From: Actinomyces marmotae
GTDB taxonomy: Bacteria; Actinomycetota; Actinomycetes; Actinomycetales; Actinomycetaceae
Assembly (NCBI RefSeq): GCF_013177295.1
Contig: NZ_CP053642.1
Span: forward strand, 310,001 to 374,000
Length of the DNA: 64,000 nucleotides
Reading direction: 5' to 3'
Shown: piece after piece, positions 17,683 through 25,784 of the stretch
Layout of the letters: every line of letters starts with the position of its first letter
Position numbering within the stretch: position 1 is the stretch's first letter
Translations under genes and position numbers: made by a program
The notes under the pieces: model-generated
Database searches by the model: none
Seen by the model: only the letters and a program-made list of their open reading frames with translations
What the model was told of the DNA's origin: nothing

Positions 17683-18639
17683 ATGCTGCGGATCATCAGC
17701 GGGCTGACGGTCTTCGCCGTCGTCATCACGATCGGGTGGGCCCTCGGGCGCGCCGGCGCGCTCCCACCCCGATCCGATCGCGTTCTCACTCGCCTGGCCT
17801 TCTTCGTTGCCACCCCCGCCCTCATGCTGACGACGCTGGCGGGCGCCGACCTGGGCGCCGTCGTCTCGCCAGGGGCGCTGGCAGCGATCATCGCCGAGCT
17901 GGCGACGATCGCCAGCGCCTGGGCAGCGCACCGGTGGCTGCTGGGGCGCGACACCGCCGACGCCCTCATCGGGGCACTGGCCTCGGGCTACGTCAACGCA
18001 GCGAACCTGGGGATACCGGTGGCGCTCCTCGTCGTCGGTGACGTGACACCGATCGCCCCGATCCTGCTGCTCCAGCTCGTCGTCCTGACCCCGGGCTCCT
18101 TCGCGATCCTCGACGTCATCACCGGCAGGCCGGGGCAGACCGCCCTGCGGCGCGCCACCGCGCCACTGCGCAACCCGCTGCTCATCGGCGTGGCGACGGG
18201 GACCGCCCTCAACCTAGCCGGCTGGGACCTGGCCGGGATCGCCGGAGGGAGCCTCGCCGAGGTCCTGGGCATGCTGGGCCGCATGGCGGTCCCCCTCATG
18301 ATGCTCTCCCTGGGGCTGAGCCTGGCCGACTCGCAGCGCGAGCGCCGGGTGGGGCCTCTCGGGAGGGCGGCCGGTCCCGCCGCCCCGGCGCTGTGGTGTG
18401 CGGTGGGCTGGAAGTTGATCGTCGCGCCGCTCCTCGCTCTCGCCGTCGGCGGCCTCATGGGGCTGCGGGGCCAGGCACTGCTCATGCCGGTGACCACCGC
18501 ATGCCTGCCCACCGCGCAGAACGTCTTCCTGTACGCCTCGCGCTACGAGCGCTCCACGGAGTTGGCCCGCGACGCGGTCCTCCTGACCACGGCCGGATTC
18601 GCGCCGGTCGTCCTCCTCGCGGCGGCCGCCCTGGGCTGA
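17683..18639 (+). CDS. AEC family transporter (auxin efflux carrier type)
   Basis: The 318 residues form about ten hydrophobic helices in two inverted halves, with the family features FFVATPALMLTTLA (helix 2), SGYVNAANLGIPVALLVVG (helix 4) and PLMMLSLGLSLAD in the second half. Bacterial AEC carriers move small organic acids such as malate or malonate, and the substrate here is unknown. The ATG at 17683 lies 30 bases after the EEP gene. CGTGAT six bases upstream may be its -10 element. Confidence 0.85.
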   Translation: MLRIISGLTVFAVVITIGWALGRAGALPPRSDRVLTRLAFFVATPALMLTTLAGADLGAVVSPGALAAIIAELATIASAWAAHRWLLGRDTADALIGALASGYVNAANLGIPVALLVVGDVTPIAPILLLQLVVLTPGSFAILDVITGRPGQTALRRATAPLRNPLLIGVATGTALNLAGWDLAGIAGGSLAEVLGMLGRMAVPLMMLSLGLSLADSQRERRVGPLGRAAGPAAPALWCAVGWKLIVAPLLALAVGGLMGLRGQALLMPVTTACLPTAQNVFLYASRYERSTELARDAVLLTTAGFAPVVLLAAAALG

Positions 18640-18663
18640 GGGCCCGGGAGCGCCGACCGCATG

Positions 18664-18752
18664 GGCCAGTCCCCGGTGCCCCAGCGCGCGACAAGGTCCC
18701 CGGTATCCGCGCCTGCGTCGCCCAGGCCAGTCCCCGGTGCCCCAGCGCGCGA
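18664..18752. repeat. 28-bp direct repeat pair
   Basis: The same 28 bases beginning GGCCAGTCCCCGGTGCCCCA occur at 18664-18691 and 18725-18752, 61 bases apart. They lie between the AEC gene and the next transporter gene, just upstream of its -10 element. They could be a duplicated regulatory site or a recent local duplication. Confidence 0.85.
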
Positions 18753-18773
18753 ACGCGCGCGACAATGAGCCCC

Positions 18774-19685
18774 ATGCTCTCCTCCTCAATCCGCCAGCGC
18801 GGCCTTCGGCCCAGGAGGATCGGCGCCGCGCTGACCGTCGTTCCCGCGCCGGGGATCTTCATCGCCACGGCCTTGTCGACCTACATGGGGGCCGGCTTCG
18901 CGGTGAGCCTGTTCTCCGTCATGCCGCCAGCAACGGTCGCCTGGTGGCGCATCACCATCGGTGCCCTCGTGCTGCTCGCCTGGCGACGGCCGTGGGGAGG
19001 CGGGCTGAGGGCGCGCGGGCGCGCCTGGACCCGCCGGGCGCTGGGGGCCGCCGCGGCCTTCGGCGTGGCCACGGCCACCATGAACGTCCTCTTCTACGCC
19101 TCGATCTCCTACCTGCCCATGGGCACCGCCGTCGCCCTGGAGTTCCTGGGGCCGGTGATGGTCGCCGTCCTCACCGGCAGGGGGTGGCGGACGAGGATCG
19201 CCGCGGCGCTCGCGATGGCCGGCGTGGCCGCGATCTCCGGGGTGGGCCTGGACATCTCCAATCCCGCGCATCGGACGGGCATGCTGCTGGCGCTGGCGGC
19301 AGGGCTCGCCTGGGCCGGCTACATCCTCCTGGGGCGCGAGGTCGCCACCGGCGGAATGGGCCTTGACGCGCTCGCGGTGGGCACGGCGGCGGGCGCGCTG
19401 TTCTACACCCCGTTGGCGGCGACGACGGCGTCCGGGGCCCTCAGCTCGACGGGGACGGCGGCGGCCGTGCTCGGGGTCGCGGTGCTCTCGACGGTCGTCC
19501 CCTACGCCCTCGACCAGGTCAACCTCGGGCGCTTGAGCACGGACACCTTCAGCCTCCTGACCTCCCTCATGCCGGCGACCTCCATGGTGGTGGGGATCGT
19601 CATGCTGCGCCAGACGCCCAATGCCGGCGAGCTCGTTGGACTCATCCTGGTGAGCCTCGCCGTCGCCCTCGCCGGCCGGTCATGA
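18774..19685 (+). CDS. EamA/DMT-family transporter (RhtA-like exporter)
   Basis: The protein has 303 residues and ten predicted helices in two EamA repeats. FASISYLPMG-type residues (YASISYLPMGTAVALEFLGP) in the first half and LAWAGYILLGREVA and VPYALDQVNL in the second resemble RhtA, which exports threonine and homoserine. The substrate is inferred only. ATG 18774 is seven bases after GACAAT. ATG 18765 would overlap that -10 element, so the shorter form is preferred. Confidence 0.85.
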   Translation: MLSSSIRQRGLRPRRIGAALTVVPAPGIFIATALSTYMGAGFAVSLFSVMPPATVAWWRITIGALVLLAWRRPWGGGLRARGRAWTRRALGAAAAFGVATATMNVLFYASISYLPMGTAVALEFLGPVMVAVLTGRGWRTRIAAALAMAGVAAISGVGLDISNPAHRTGMLLALAAGLAWAGYILLGREVATGGMGLDALAVGTAAGALFYTPLAATTASGALSSTGTAAAVLGVAVLSTVVPYALDQVNLGRLSTDTFSLLTSLMPATSMVVGIVMLRQTPNAGELVGLILVSLAVALAGRS

Positions 19686-19871
19686 GGCGGTTGCCAGCGG
19701 GTCCGGCCCATGGGGTGCCCCTATGTGGTGTGCCAAGTGGCGGTGGGTAGTGGTGTGGCTGGTTGTGGGTAGTGGAGGGAGCCGTTTCGGATCATGCGCG
19801 CGGGGTGATGATGTGGCGGTGGGCCAGATGTGGCGCCGCTGGCCCCCCGGGTGTCGGGTTCGCGGCCTGGG

Positions 19872-19966
19872 CCCGGGGATACCGTCTCGGCCCGGGGATA
19901 CTGTCTCGGCCTCCAGATACCGTCCCGGCCCGGGGATACCGTCTGCCCCCGGGGATACCGTCTCGG
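19872..19966. repeat. Five tandem copies of a 19-bp unit
   Basis: The unit CCCGGGGATACCGTCTCGG is repeated five times without gaps. The first and fifth copies are identical, the second differs at one base, and the third and fourth are more diverged. Because 19 is not a multiple of three, the array is not a protein repeat. Confidence 0.9.
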
Positions 19967-19988
19967 CCCGGCGTTGCGCCCTCATTCT

Positions 19989-20064
19989 CGCAGTTTGAAG
20001 CGGTTTCTGCGGGGTGAGGCGGTTTGTGCGGGGTGGGGCGGTTTGTGTGGGGTGAGGCGGTATC
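19989..20064. repeat. Second 19-bp tandem array, opposite orientation
   Basis: Three good units (20008-20026, 20027-20045, 20046-20064; first unit TGCGGGGTGAGGCGGTTTG) and one decayed unit before them have the same 19-base period as the array 25 bases upstream. Read on the reverse strand the last unit begins GATACCGCCTC, matching GATACCGTCTC of the first array. The two arrays thus look like one repeat family facing in opposite directions. Confidence 0.8.
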
Positions 20065-20763
20065 CCGGGGGCGGCTCGTGCTCGCTCGTGCTGGCCCGTG
20101 CTCGCTCGTGGGCCGGGGGCTGCGCGTGCCGCGGTGGCTGGCTTGGGGTTGCGGTCTTTGGGTCCCAGTGGTCGGGCTTGCCGGCCTTGATGCTGATGAG
20201 CGCTCCGATGCCGATGAGCAGGCCGATGTCGTGACCCCCCCATGGTGGATGGTTCCTGACTTCGCAGGGTGAATCAGTCTTTCGGCGACCGGTCCCGTTC
20301 CCGGGGGCGCGTCAGGCCTGAAAAATGGGTCGCTTCCCTGACCGGCGCTCACCAGCGCCTCGCGCGACGAGGGGTGGCCCTGGCCCCGGGAATCACTCGA
20401 TAGGCAGGGGGGTGAGCCATCATGCCGACCACCGCTGGCCCAGCCACCAGCGCTCCTTCGGCCAGCAACCACCAACAAGGTAACGGGCTAGCGCGCCACC
20501 GTCCTTCATCGCCCCTCCCGCGCCCCGGGCGATGGGCGTCACACGCCTCCACCGCCGCCGAGCGGCGCGGGTCATGGCGCGGCAGGCGCGGTCCTGAGAG
20601 GATGACGATCGGCCCGGCGCCATGCCGCGGTCAGGCTGGCGCCCCGGCTCCGGCTCACCCAGGCCCCATGCGGGCGGGAGACGCCGTCGAGCCCCGATAC
20701 CGGCACCCCGCAGCGCTGCGCCCGCCCACCGGCGGCGCCGCCCCGATCCAGACAGGACCCCTC

Positions 20764-22230
20764 GTGCCCGCCACCCGCAAGCGCCCCAGCGCGCCCGCCA
20801 CATCCTCCACCGCATCCGGCTCCGCCGCCCAGGCGCCCGCCCCCACCTTCGCCGGGCTCGGCGTCGACCCCGACCTCGTCGCCGATCTCGCCGCGCGCGG
20901 CTTCACCGCCCCCTTCCCCATCCAGTCCGCGACCCTTCCCGATACCCTCGCCGGGCGCGACGTCCTCGGCCGGGGCCGCACCGGCAGCGGCAAGACCCTC
21001 GCCTTCTCGCTGCCCCTCGTGCAGCGCCTCGCCGACGAGGACTGCGCCCGCGCCGGCCATCCCATCGGCCTCGTCCTGGCCCCCACCCGTGAGCTCGCCC
21101 TCCAGATCGCCGAGACCATCAAGCCACTGGCGGCGGCACTCGACTTGACCGTCACCACGATCTTCGGCGGCGTCAACCAGAACCCGCAGGTCAAGGCCCT
21201 TCGCGCGGGAGTGGACATCGTCGTGGCCTGTCCCGGGCGGCTGCTCGACCTCATCGCCCAGGGCCACTGCTCCTTGGATGAGGTCAGCATCACCATCATC
21301 GACGAGGCCGACCACATGGCCGATCTCGGCTTCCTGCCCAGTGTGCGCCGCATCCTGCGCGCCACTCCCGCCGGCGGCCAGCGGATGCTCTTCTCCGCCA
21401 CCCTCGACAACGGCGTTGACGCCATCGTCCGCGAGTTCCTCCACAACCCCCTCCAGCACGCCGTCGACCCCGCCTCCTCCCCGGTCACGGACATGGAACA
21501 CCGGGTGTGGCTCCTGGCGGACAAGACCGCCAAGGACGGCGTCGTCATCCGCCTCGCCTCCGGCACCGGCCAGCGGATCCTCTTCACCCGCACCAAGCAC
21601 CTCGCCCGCCGCCTGGCCCGCAAGCTCGTGACCGCCGGCATCCCCGCCGTCGAGTTGCAGGGGAACATGAGCCAGGGCGCCCGCGAGCGGGCCATGGGGG
21701 CCTTCACCTCGGGGGCCGTGCGCGTCATGGTCGCCACGGACATCGCCGCCCGCGGCATCGACGTCAGCGGCGTCGAGCTCGTCGTCCACGTCGATCCGCC
21801 CGCCGAGCACAAGGCCTACCTGCACCGCTCTGGCCGCACCGCCCGCGCGGGCGCCTCGGGCACCGTGGTCACCCTCGTCCTGCCCGAGCAGCGCAAGGAT
21901 GTCCAGGTGCTCCTCAAGAAGGCCCGCATCAAGGCCGAGATGGAGCGCGTGCGCCCCGATGACGGCGCCGTCACCGCGCTCGTGGGCGAGCAGGCCGAGC
22001 TCGTGGCCGCCGAGGACATGCCCGACGGCGTCGCCATCAAGGGAGGCCGACCCACCGGCGCCGGGGCTCAGGCACCGGCCCGAGGCGCGCACGGCCGCAG
22101 GGCGGGGGAGGCCTCCCGCGCTGGGTCCCGCCACGGGGCGCGTCACGGTGGGCGCCGCACCGGGGCCGGGCAGAAGCCGCCGCAAGGGCAGAAGCGCTCC
22201 TCGCGCCGGGGCCGCCGCTCAGGGCGCTGA
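20764..22230 (+). CDS. DEAD-box RNA helicase
   Basis: The 488 residues form an ATP-dependent RNA helicase. They include a Q-motif (FTAPFPIQSATLP), Walker A (GRTGSGKT), APTRELALQ, DEAD box (IIDEADHMADLGF), SAT, VATDIAARGID and HRSGRTARAG. The last 80 residues are a basic Gly/Ala/Arg tail suited to RNA binding. Such proteins remodel rRNA or mRNA, often at low temperature. GTG 20764 follows ACAGGA; a longer frame begins upstream, but its N-terminus is unrelated to the family. The 37 bases to the convergent CAP-like gene contain no obvious strong hairpin. Confidence 0.93.
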   Translation: MPATRKRPSAPATSSTASGSAAQAPAPTFAGLGVDPDLVADLAARGFTAPFPIQSATLPDTLAGRDVLGRGRTGSGKTLAFSLPLVQRLADEDCARAGHPIGLVLAPTRELALQIAETIKPLAAALDLTVTTIFGGVNQNPQVKALRAGVDIVVACPGRLLDLIAQGHCSLDEVSITIIDEADHMADLGFLPSVRRILRATPAGGQRMLFSATLDNGVDAIVREFLHNPLQHAVDPASSPVTDMEHRVWLLADKTAKDGVVIRLASGTGQRILFTRTKHLARRLARKLVTAGIPAVELQGNMSQGARERAMGAFTSGAVRVMVATDIAARGIDVSGVELVVHVDPPAEHKAYLHRSGRTARAGASGTVVTLVLPEQRKDVQVLLKKARIKAEMERVRPDDGAVTALVGEQAELVAAEDMPDGVAIKGGRPTGAGAQAPARGAHGRRAGEASRAGSRHGARHGGRRTGAGQKPPQGQKRSSRRGRRSGR

Positions 22231-22267
22231 CCCCGCCGCGACTCCCCGCCCTGGCCGCCCTCGACTC

Positions 22268-23254
22268 CTACTTGCCTCTGAAGACGGCGCGCAGTCCGCG
22301 GAGCAGCGAGTCCGGGGAGGACCCCGAGGACGAGAGGTTCCACGGCTTGGTGACTGCTGGCCTGAGCCTGTTCGTCGCCGTTGTCGCATCAGCGGGGGTT
22401 GGCGCGGCCGACGCCGACGCGCTGGCCGGCTCCGAAGCGGCGGGCGCCGGGGCCTGGTAGCCCGCGGGGACGGAGGAGGCCGAGCCGCCACCGTTGGCCA
22501 GGGTGACGTCGTAGATCCCGGACCAGCCCACCGACTCGGCCGGCGCTGAATGGGCCCACAGCCCCTCACCGGTGAAGTACCCGGCTGAGGCGGCGAAGCC
22601 GATGCTCGTGATCGTCGGGTTGAGCAGGGTGTGCAGGTGCCCGGTCTCGTGGTTCCAGGCGCCGCCAGCAGCGACCAGCTTGTCGTACTCGCTGGCCCAG
22701 ATACCGATCCCGGTTGAGATCGTCGCCGATTGATCGGTCGTCGCCGCCAGGATCTCGAAGGTCCCGTTGGTCACGTCCCCGATGTGGGCCGTGCTGTAGG
22801 ACTCGCCGTTGGGGCGGCTGTGCTCGATCCTCCCCATCTCCAGGCACTCCACGAGGCGCTGCACGGAGACGCGCTCCATGTCCTGGTCCCACACCAGGGC
22901 GTCCGCGTAGGCCTCAGCGCTCGCGTAGCCCTGCTCCTGGGCGTAGCTCTGGACGGTACCGCCGGTCGAGCCAGCCACGCTCAGCAGTGGTGGATTCTTG
23001 GCCCACATGTCCAGGCGCAGCTGGCGCACAGCCGCCAGGGCCTCGGCGCGGACGGACGGCTGGTCCAGGACCACGGTGCGTGTTCCCACACTGCCTGAGC
23101 CCAAGTGCACGCCGGTGTCCAGTCGGCTGGACGCGGCGGCGCTCGGGGCGATGGCGGCGGTGCCGCCGATGAGCGCTGCGCCGCCGGCGACAACCAGGCC
23201 GCCGACCTTGAGAGCGTCGCGTCGTGAGGTAGAGAGCGTGAAGGTGGTCGTCAC
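22268..23254 (-). CDS. Tat-exported CAP/SCP-like domain protein
   Basis: The 328 residues begin with a twin-arginine signal (STSRRDALKVGGLVVAGGAA) ending near ASA. The body shows a CAP-like layout: AVRQLRLDMWAKNPPLL, LVWDQDMERVSVQRLVECLEM, and GHLHTLLNPTITSIGFAAS with the conserved late His and Asn-Pro. The C-terminus is Ala/Ser/Pro-rich with a basic end. Bacterial CAP proteins are secreted and mostly of unknown function. Use of the Tat route suggests folding before export. GTG 23254 has an AGGAGA ribosome binding site. Confidence 0.75.
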   Translation of the reverse strand: MTTTFTLSTSRRDALKVGGLVVAGGAALIGGTAAIAPSAAASSRLDTGVHLGSGSVGTRTVVLDQPSVRAEALAAVRQLRLDMWAKNPPLLSVAGSTGGTVQSYAQEQGYASAEAYADALVWDQDMERVSVQRLVECLEMGRIEHSRPNGESYSTAHIGDVTNGTFEILAATTDQSATISTGIGIWASEYDKLVAAGGAWNHETGHLHTLLNPTITSIGFAASAGYFTGEGLWAHSAPAESVGWSGIYDVTLANGGGSASSVPAGYQAPAPAASEPASASASAAPTPADATTATNRLRPAVTKPWNLSSSGSSPDSLLRGLRAVFRGK

Positions 23255-23494
23255 AGGATTCTCCTTGCATCGGGATCGCGGTGCGCCGGCCACCCTAGTT
23301 GGCCTGCTCGTTTTCCTCACGGGATCGTGAGCGAGGTCGCGCGGTGTCCGCTCTCCGCAAACCCGCGGGTGGTGGTGGCCATGCCCAGCCCCGTGATGGC
23401 GGGGTCAGCGGGTCTGGGCCACCTCGGCCCCCACGCCCACTTGCGGCGCGCCGCGCGCTCCCACCGGAATGGGCGCGGCCATCACCAGTACCAC

Positions 23495-23541
23495 TGGCGT
23501 GACTAGTGCTACCAGTGCCGCTACCGTCACTAGTCACGCCA
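23495..23541. promoter_or_regulatory. 14-bp inverted repeat, possible operator of the decayed TA locus
   Basis: TGGCGTGACTAGTG (23495-23508) pairs perfectly with 23528-23541 across 19 bases. Several ACCAGT/ACTGG half-sites lie in and beside it. The stretch is poorer in G+C than its surroundings and lies upstream of the antitoxin remnants. An operator for the encoded ribbon-helix-helix or XRE protein is the simplest reading. Confidence 0.5.
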
Positions 23542-23598
23542 ATGGGGCCACAAGGCCGACGACGGCCCCCCGCATCGCCCACCACCCCAAGTCATGTG

Positions 23599-23614
23599 GT
23601 AGCAATATTGCTAC
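23599..23614. promoter_or_regulatory. Perfect 16-bp palindrome before the toxin remnant
   Basis: GTAGCAATATTGCTAC is a perfect palindrome in otherwise GC-rich DNA, immediately before the first residues that resemble a toxin. Toxin-antitoxin operons are commonly autoregulated from such sites. TAGCAAT inside it could also supply a -10 element. Confidence 0.55.
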
Positions 23615-23618
23615 GGCC

Positions 23619-23990
23619 ATCCACTGCAAAGAGAGCGCCGATAAGCACCGCATCCCGCACCCGGACATCGAGCACGCTATCTTCCACCCGATCAACAAGC
23701 ACCAGATCGAGGGACGCCGAGGGGACGTCACCGCCGGACGGGTCCAGCGAGTCGGATCCGCCCACCACCGCGATGGCTCGCGCATCAGCGACGACGAGCT
23801 CGACGCCATCCTCCGCGGCCGCCCCAGCCTCGGTCGCGACCGCGCCACCGGCCGTGGCCGCTCCGCCCGCCGCCAGGTCCGCCTGCCCGAGTCCCTCAAC
23901 ACCGCCCTCGACGACTATGCCGCCGCCCACAACACCACCCCCAGCGCCGTCATCCGTGATGCTCTCGAGGCCTACCTCGCCAGCGCCTGA
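23619..23990 (+). pseudogene. Fused remnant of a toxin-antitoxin pair (toxin N-terminus plus ribbon-helix-helix antitoxin)
   Basis: One open frame starts with IHCKESADKHRIPHPDIEHA, typical of the N-terminus of a small actinobacterial toxin family. It then runs without a stop into a full antitoxin-like part: ISDDELDAILRGRPSLGRD and RRQVRLPESLNTALDDYAAA, followed by PSAVIRDALEAYLASA, a CopG-type ribbon-helix-helix. The toxin core and C-terminus are missing. There is no in-frame start near either part; the closest are ATG 23469 and GTG 23499, far upstream across the operator repeats. An in-frame internal deletion joining the two genes explains this. The antitoxin half could still bind DNA if the fusion is translated. 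Confidence 0.6.
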
Positions 23991-24166
23991 CCACCCGCAC
24001 GCGCGCCGGGCTGACCCAGGCCGAGTTCGCCGACCGCATGGGCTCCACCCAGTCCGTCATCTGCGCCGTCGAGAACGGCGGCCAAGTCCTCTCGGTCTCG
24101 ACGCTGTGGCGCATCGCCCACGCGCTCAACCTCGACCTGACCATCGACATGGCGGCCGCGAGCTGA
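23987..24166 (+). pseudogene. XRE-type helix-turn-helix protein lacking a standard start codon
   Basis: The 59-residue frame contains an almost complete XRE HTH: RAGLTQAEFADRMGSTQSVI, then CAVENGGQVLSVSTLWRIAHA and LNLDLTIDMAAAS before the TGA. No ATG, GTG or TTG precedes it in frame, because a stop codon lies eleven codons upstream. At the expected position the sequence is CTGA, overlapping the antitoxin stop exactly where ATGA would give normal translational coupling. Either CTG is used as a start or an A-to-C change silenced the gene. Known relatives are antitoxins or autoregulators of toxin systems. Confidence 0.55.
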
Positions 24167-24368
24167 CCAATGAGCTCAGAGGCTCTCCCGAAGACGCCCA
24201 TGCCGCTGTTGCGCGTGACGATCATGGTCGCTTTACGTTGAGCCGTAACTCCCCGTCGTCCTCCGGGACTGGTGGGGTTTAACTATCTCCGGGACAGCCC
24301 GTCTCCCTCAGGATGACGGCAGTCGCATCGCGTCATGGACACGGCGCCGCGCTGGGGCCCATAATGGT

Positions 24369-24402
24369 GGGGACCCACCCGGGTGCGACCGGATGGGTCC
24401 CC
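24369..24402 (-). terminator. Hairpin after the 47-residue protein gene
   Basis: GGGGACCCACCCGG and CCGGATGGGTCCCC form a 14-bp stem with one mismatch around the loop GTGCGA, about 13 bases past the stop of the reverse-strand small gene. Confidence 0.6.
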
Positions 24403-24415
24403 GAGGCCGAATGGC

Positions 24416-24559
24416 TCAGTTGAACCAACGGCCGAGGGCATCCACAAGGACACCGACGGCCCGGACCAGGTGAGCGATTGCGTTAACTATGTCGCTCACC
24501 TGCCGGGCCGTTACCTTGTCCTTGCGGGGTTTGACGTGTCTGCCTCGCGGCTTGGCCAC
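24416..24559 (-). CDS. Small basic/hydrophobic protein of 47 residues, unknown
   Basis: GTG 24559 has the strong ribosome binding site GGAGGAGG and encodes a basic start (AKPRGRHVKPRKDKVTARQV). This is followed by a mostly apolar helix (SDIVNAIAHLVRAVGVLVDA) and LGRWFN. A stable hairpin follows the stop. The segment has coding character (site, terminator, amphipathic helix) and would be missed by length cut-offs. The helix could insert into or lie on the membrane. I do not recognise a family. Its closeness to decayed toxin-antitoxin genes allows a small-toxin reading, but nothing else supports that. Confidence 0.55.
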   Translation of the reverse strand: MAKPRGRHVKPRKDKVTARQVSDIVNAIAHLVRAVGVLVDALGRWFN

Positions 24560-24938
24560 GGCCCTCACCTCCTCCCTGGCTCCCCTCCTTCCCCGGCAAG
24601 GACACTGAGGTGTTCCGGGAGGAGGCGCCGGAGAAGGCCCGACCATCGTATGCGAGGGCGCCGACGAGATGGCGGGCCCGTGGCCACGGGCGGGGCGGAC
24701 GGCCTCAGCGCGGGGGCGGCTCCCCTTCATGCTGGTCAGCCCCTCTTCTCGCGCATGGGCGGTCATCGTACGGTGATCGCGCGCCCCTCGGGGCCGGCCA
24801 GAGCGGTTGGCGTGCTCGACGGCGCGTCCGAGGGCCCGGCTCAGGCGGTCGGCGATGCGCGGGGGCCCGGTGGGGGAGGGGGTCAGAGGCTCGCGGTCGT
24901 GGCCGGGCGGGGCGCGCGCGCCGGGGTCGCGGCGGCGG
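24560..24938. other. Intergenic region
   Basis: About 380 bases between the 47-residue protein gene and tRNA-Lys. On the reverse strand TACGAT (24651-24646) is a possible -10 element about 90 bases before the small gene. No gene is supported: frames across it have shadow-like Arg/Gly/Ala composition. Confidence 0.5.
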
Positions 24939-25012
24939 TACCCCCTGTGGGGCTCGAACCCACGACCTTCGGATTAAAAGTCCGCAGCTCTGACCAACTG
25001 AGCTAAGGGGGC
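24939..25012 (-). tRNA. tRNA-Lys (anticodon TTT)
   Basis: On the reverse strand the acceptor is GCCCCCT with AGGGGGT (G1-U72). The D arm is GCTCAGTTGGTCAGAGC. The anticodon loop CTTTTAA carries TTT. The T arm is GTGGGTTCGAGCCCCAC. CCA is not encoded. Confidence 0.95.
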
Positions 25013-25121
25013 GCGGCGCCGGGAATAGGCACCACGCGCAGCATAACCGGACCTGGGGCGCGGGACACGCCATGGCGGGCGTGGGAGACAATGGGCGCGT
25101 CCCGCATCGAAGGAGAACGCC

Positions 25122-25784
25122 ATGGCACGCCAGTTCCACCGCCCCGCCCGGCTCGACCCCGAGGTCGCCGAATCCATCGAGGGCGGCGCGGACACCGCCG
25201 TCACCTCCGAGCTCGCCCATCGCGCCGCGCAGGCGCTCGTCGGCGGCTTCCCCACCGCCCCGGACGACCCCATCACGCGGGAGGCGGTCATCGCCGTCGT
25301 CGCCGGGCAGGGGGTCGATGACGTCGCCGAGCTCTGGGCCGACTCACCGGCCACCACCCTGCCAGGGGCCCTGTGGCGCCTCTTCCTCGTGCGCGAGTGG
25401 ATCCGCCGCGACGCCGCGCTCGTCGAGCGCCGCTACGCCACCGTCGTCGACCTCACCGGCGCTGATGATGACGGCGCACTCGCGGCGCGCCTCGACGCCG
25501 CCCTCGCCGAGGGACGTCCGGTCATCTCACCCGAGGCGCTGCGCGCGCGCCTCGACGCCGCCCTCTCCGGCGCGCTGGAGGGCTCCGTTCCCGCGCTCGC
25601 CCCACTGCTCTCCACCACCTCCGGATTCCTCACGGCGCTCGCCTGGGGCTCGGTCCCCGAGTGGATCGATGACGACGCCGACCCCCTCGCCGACCGCGTC
25701 ACCCGCCGGGACTCCGCGCTCCTGGCCACTGCCGACGAGCTCTCCGATGCCGCCGTGAAGGCCCGGGCCGGCCTCCTGGACTGA
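25122..25784 (+). CDS. Conserved actinobacterial protein of unknown function
   Basis: The protein has 220 residues, is cytoplasmic and has no membrane segments. It has an acidic, alpha-helical look, with ELWADSPATTLPGALWRLFLVREW (about 70-93) as the most distinctive stretch. I recall similar proteins annotated as hypothetical in many actinobacteria, but no function. ATG 25122 has an AAGGAGAA ribosome binding site, and GACAAT 30 bases upstream fits a -10 element. The gene converges on the phosphate transporter operon, separated by two hairpins. Confidence 0.75.
   Translation: MARQFHRPARLDPEVAESIEGGADTAVTSELAHRAAQALVGGFPTAPDDPITREAVIAVVAGQGVDDVAELWADSPATTLPGALWRLFLVREWIRRDAALVERRYATVVDLTGADDDGALAARLDAALAEGRPVISPEALRARLDAALSGALEGSVPALAPLLSTTSGFLTALAWGSVPEWIDDDADPLADRVTRRDSALLATADELSDAAVKARAGLLD

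Larger units (their letters stand above)
19686..20763. other. Long intergenic region rich in short repeats, no convincing gene
   Basis: About 1.08 kb without a credible gene. Frames that stay open have no ribosome binding site, no family match, and pass through repeats whose 19-base period breaks the frame. It holds GTGGGTAGTG repeats near 19745-19775, two 19-bp tandem arrays in opposite orientation (19872-19966 and 19989-20064), a GCTCGTG-rich stretch (20073-20110), and the probable leader of the helicase gene. Confidence 0.6.

Noticed and set aside
19680..20243. Reverse-strand protein with ETVSPG/DGIPG-like repeats
   Set aside because: The DNA period is 19 bases, so apparent peptide repeats shift frame. 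There is no ribosome binding site and the composition is shadow-like.
24383..25006. Forward-strand 207-codon frame into tRNA-Lys
   Set aside because: It runs antisense through the 47-residue gene and into the tRNA gene, has no ribosome binding site, and shows no domain.
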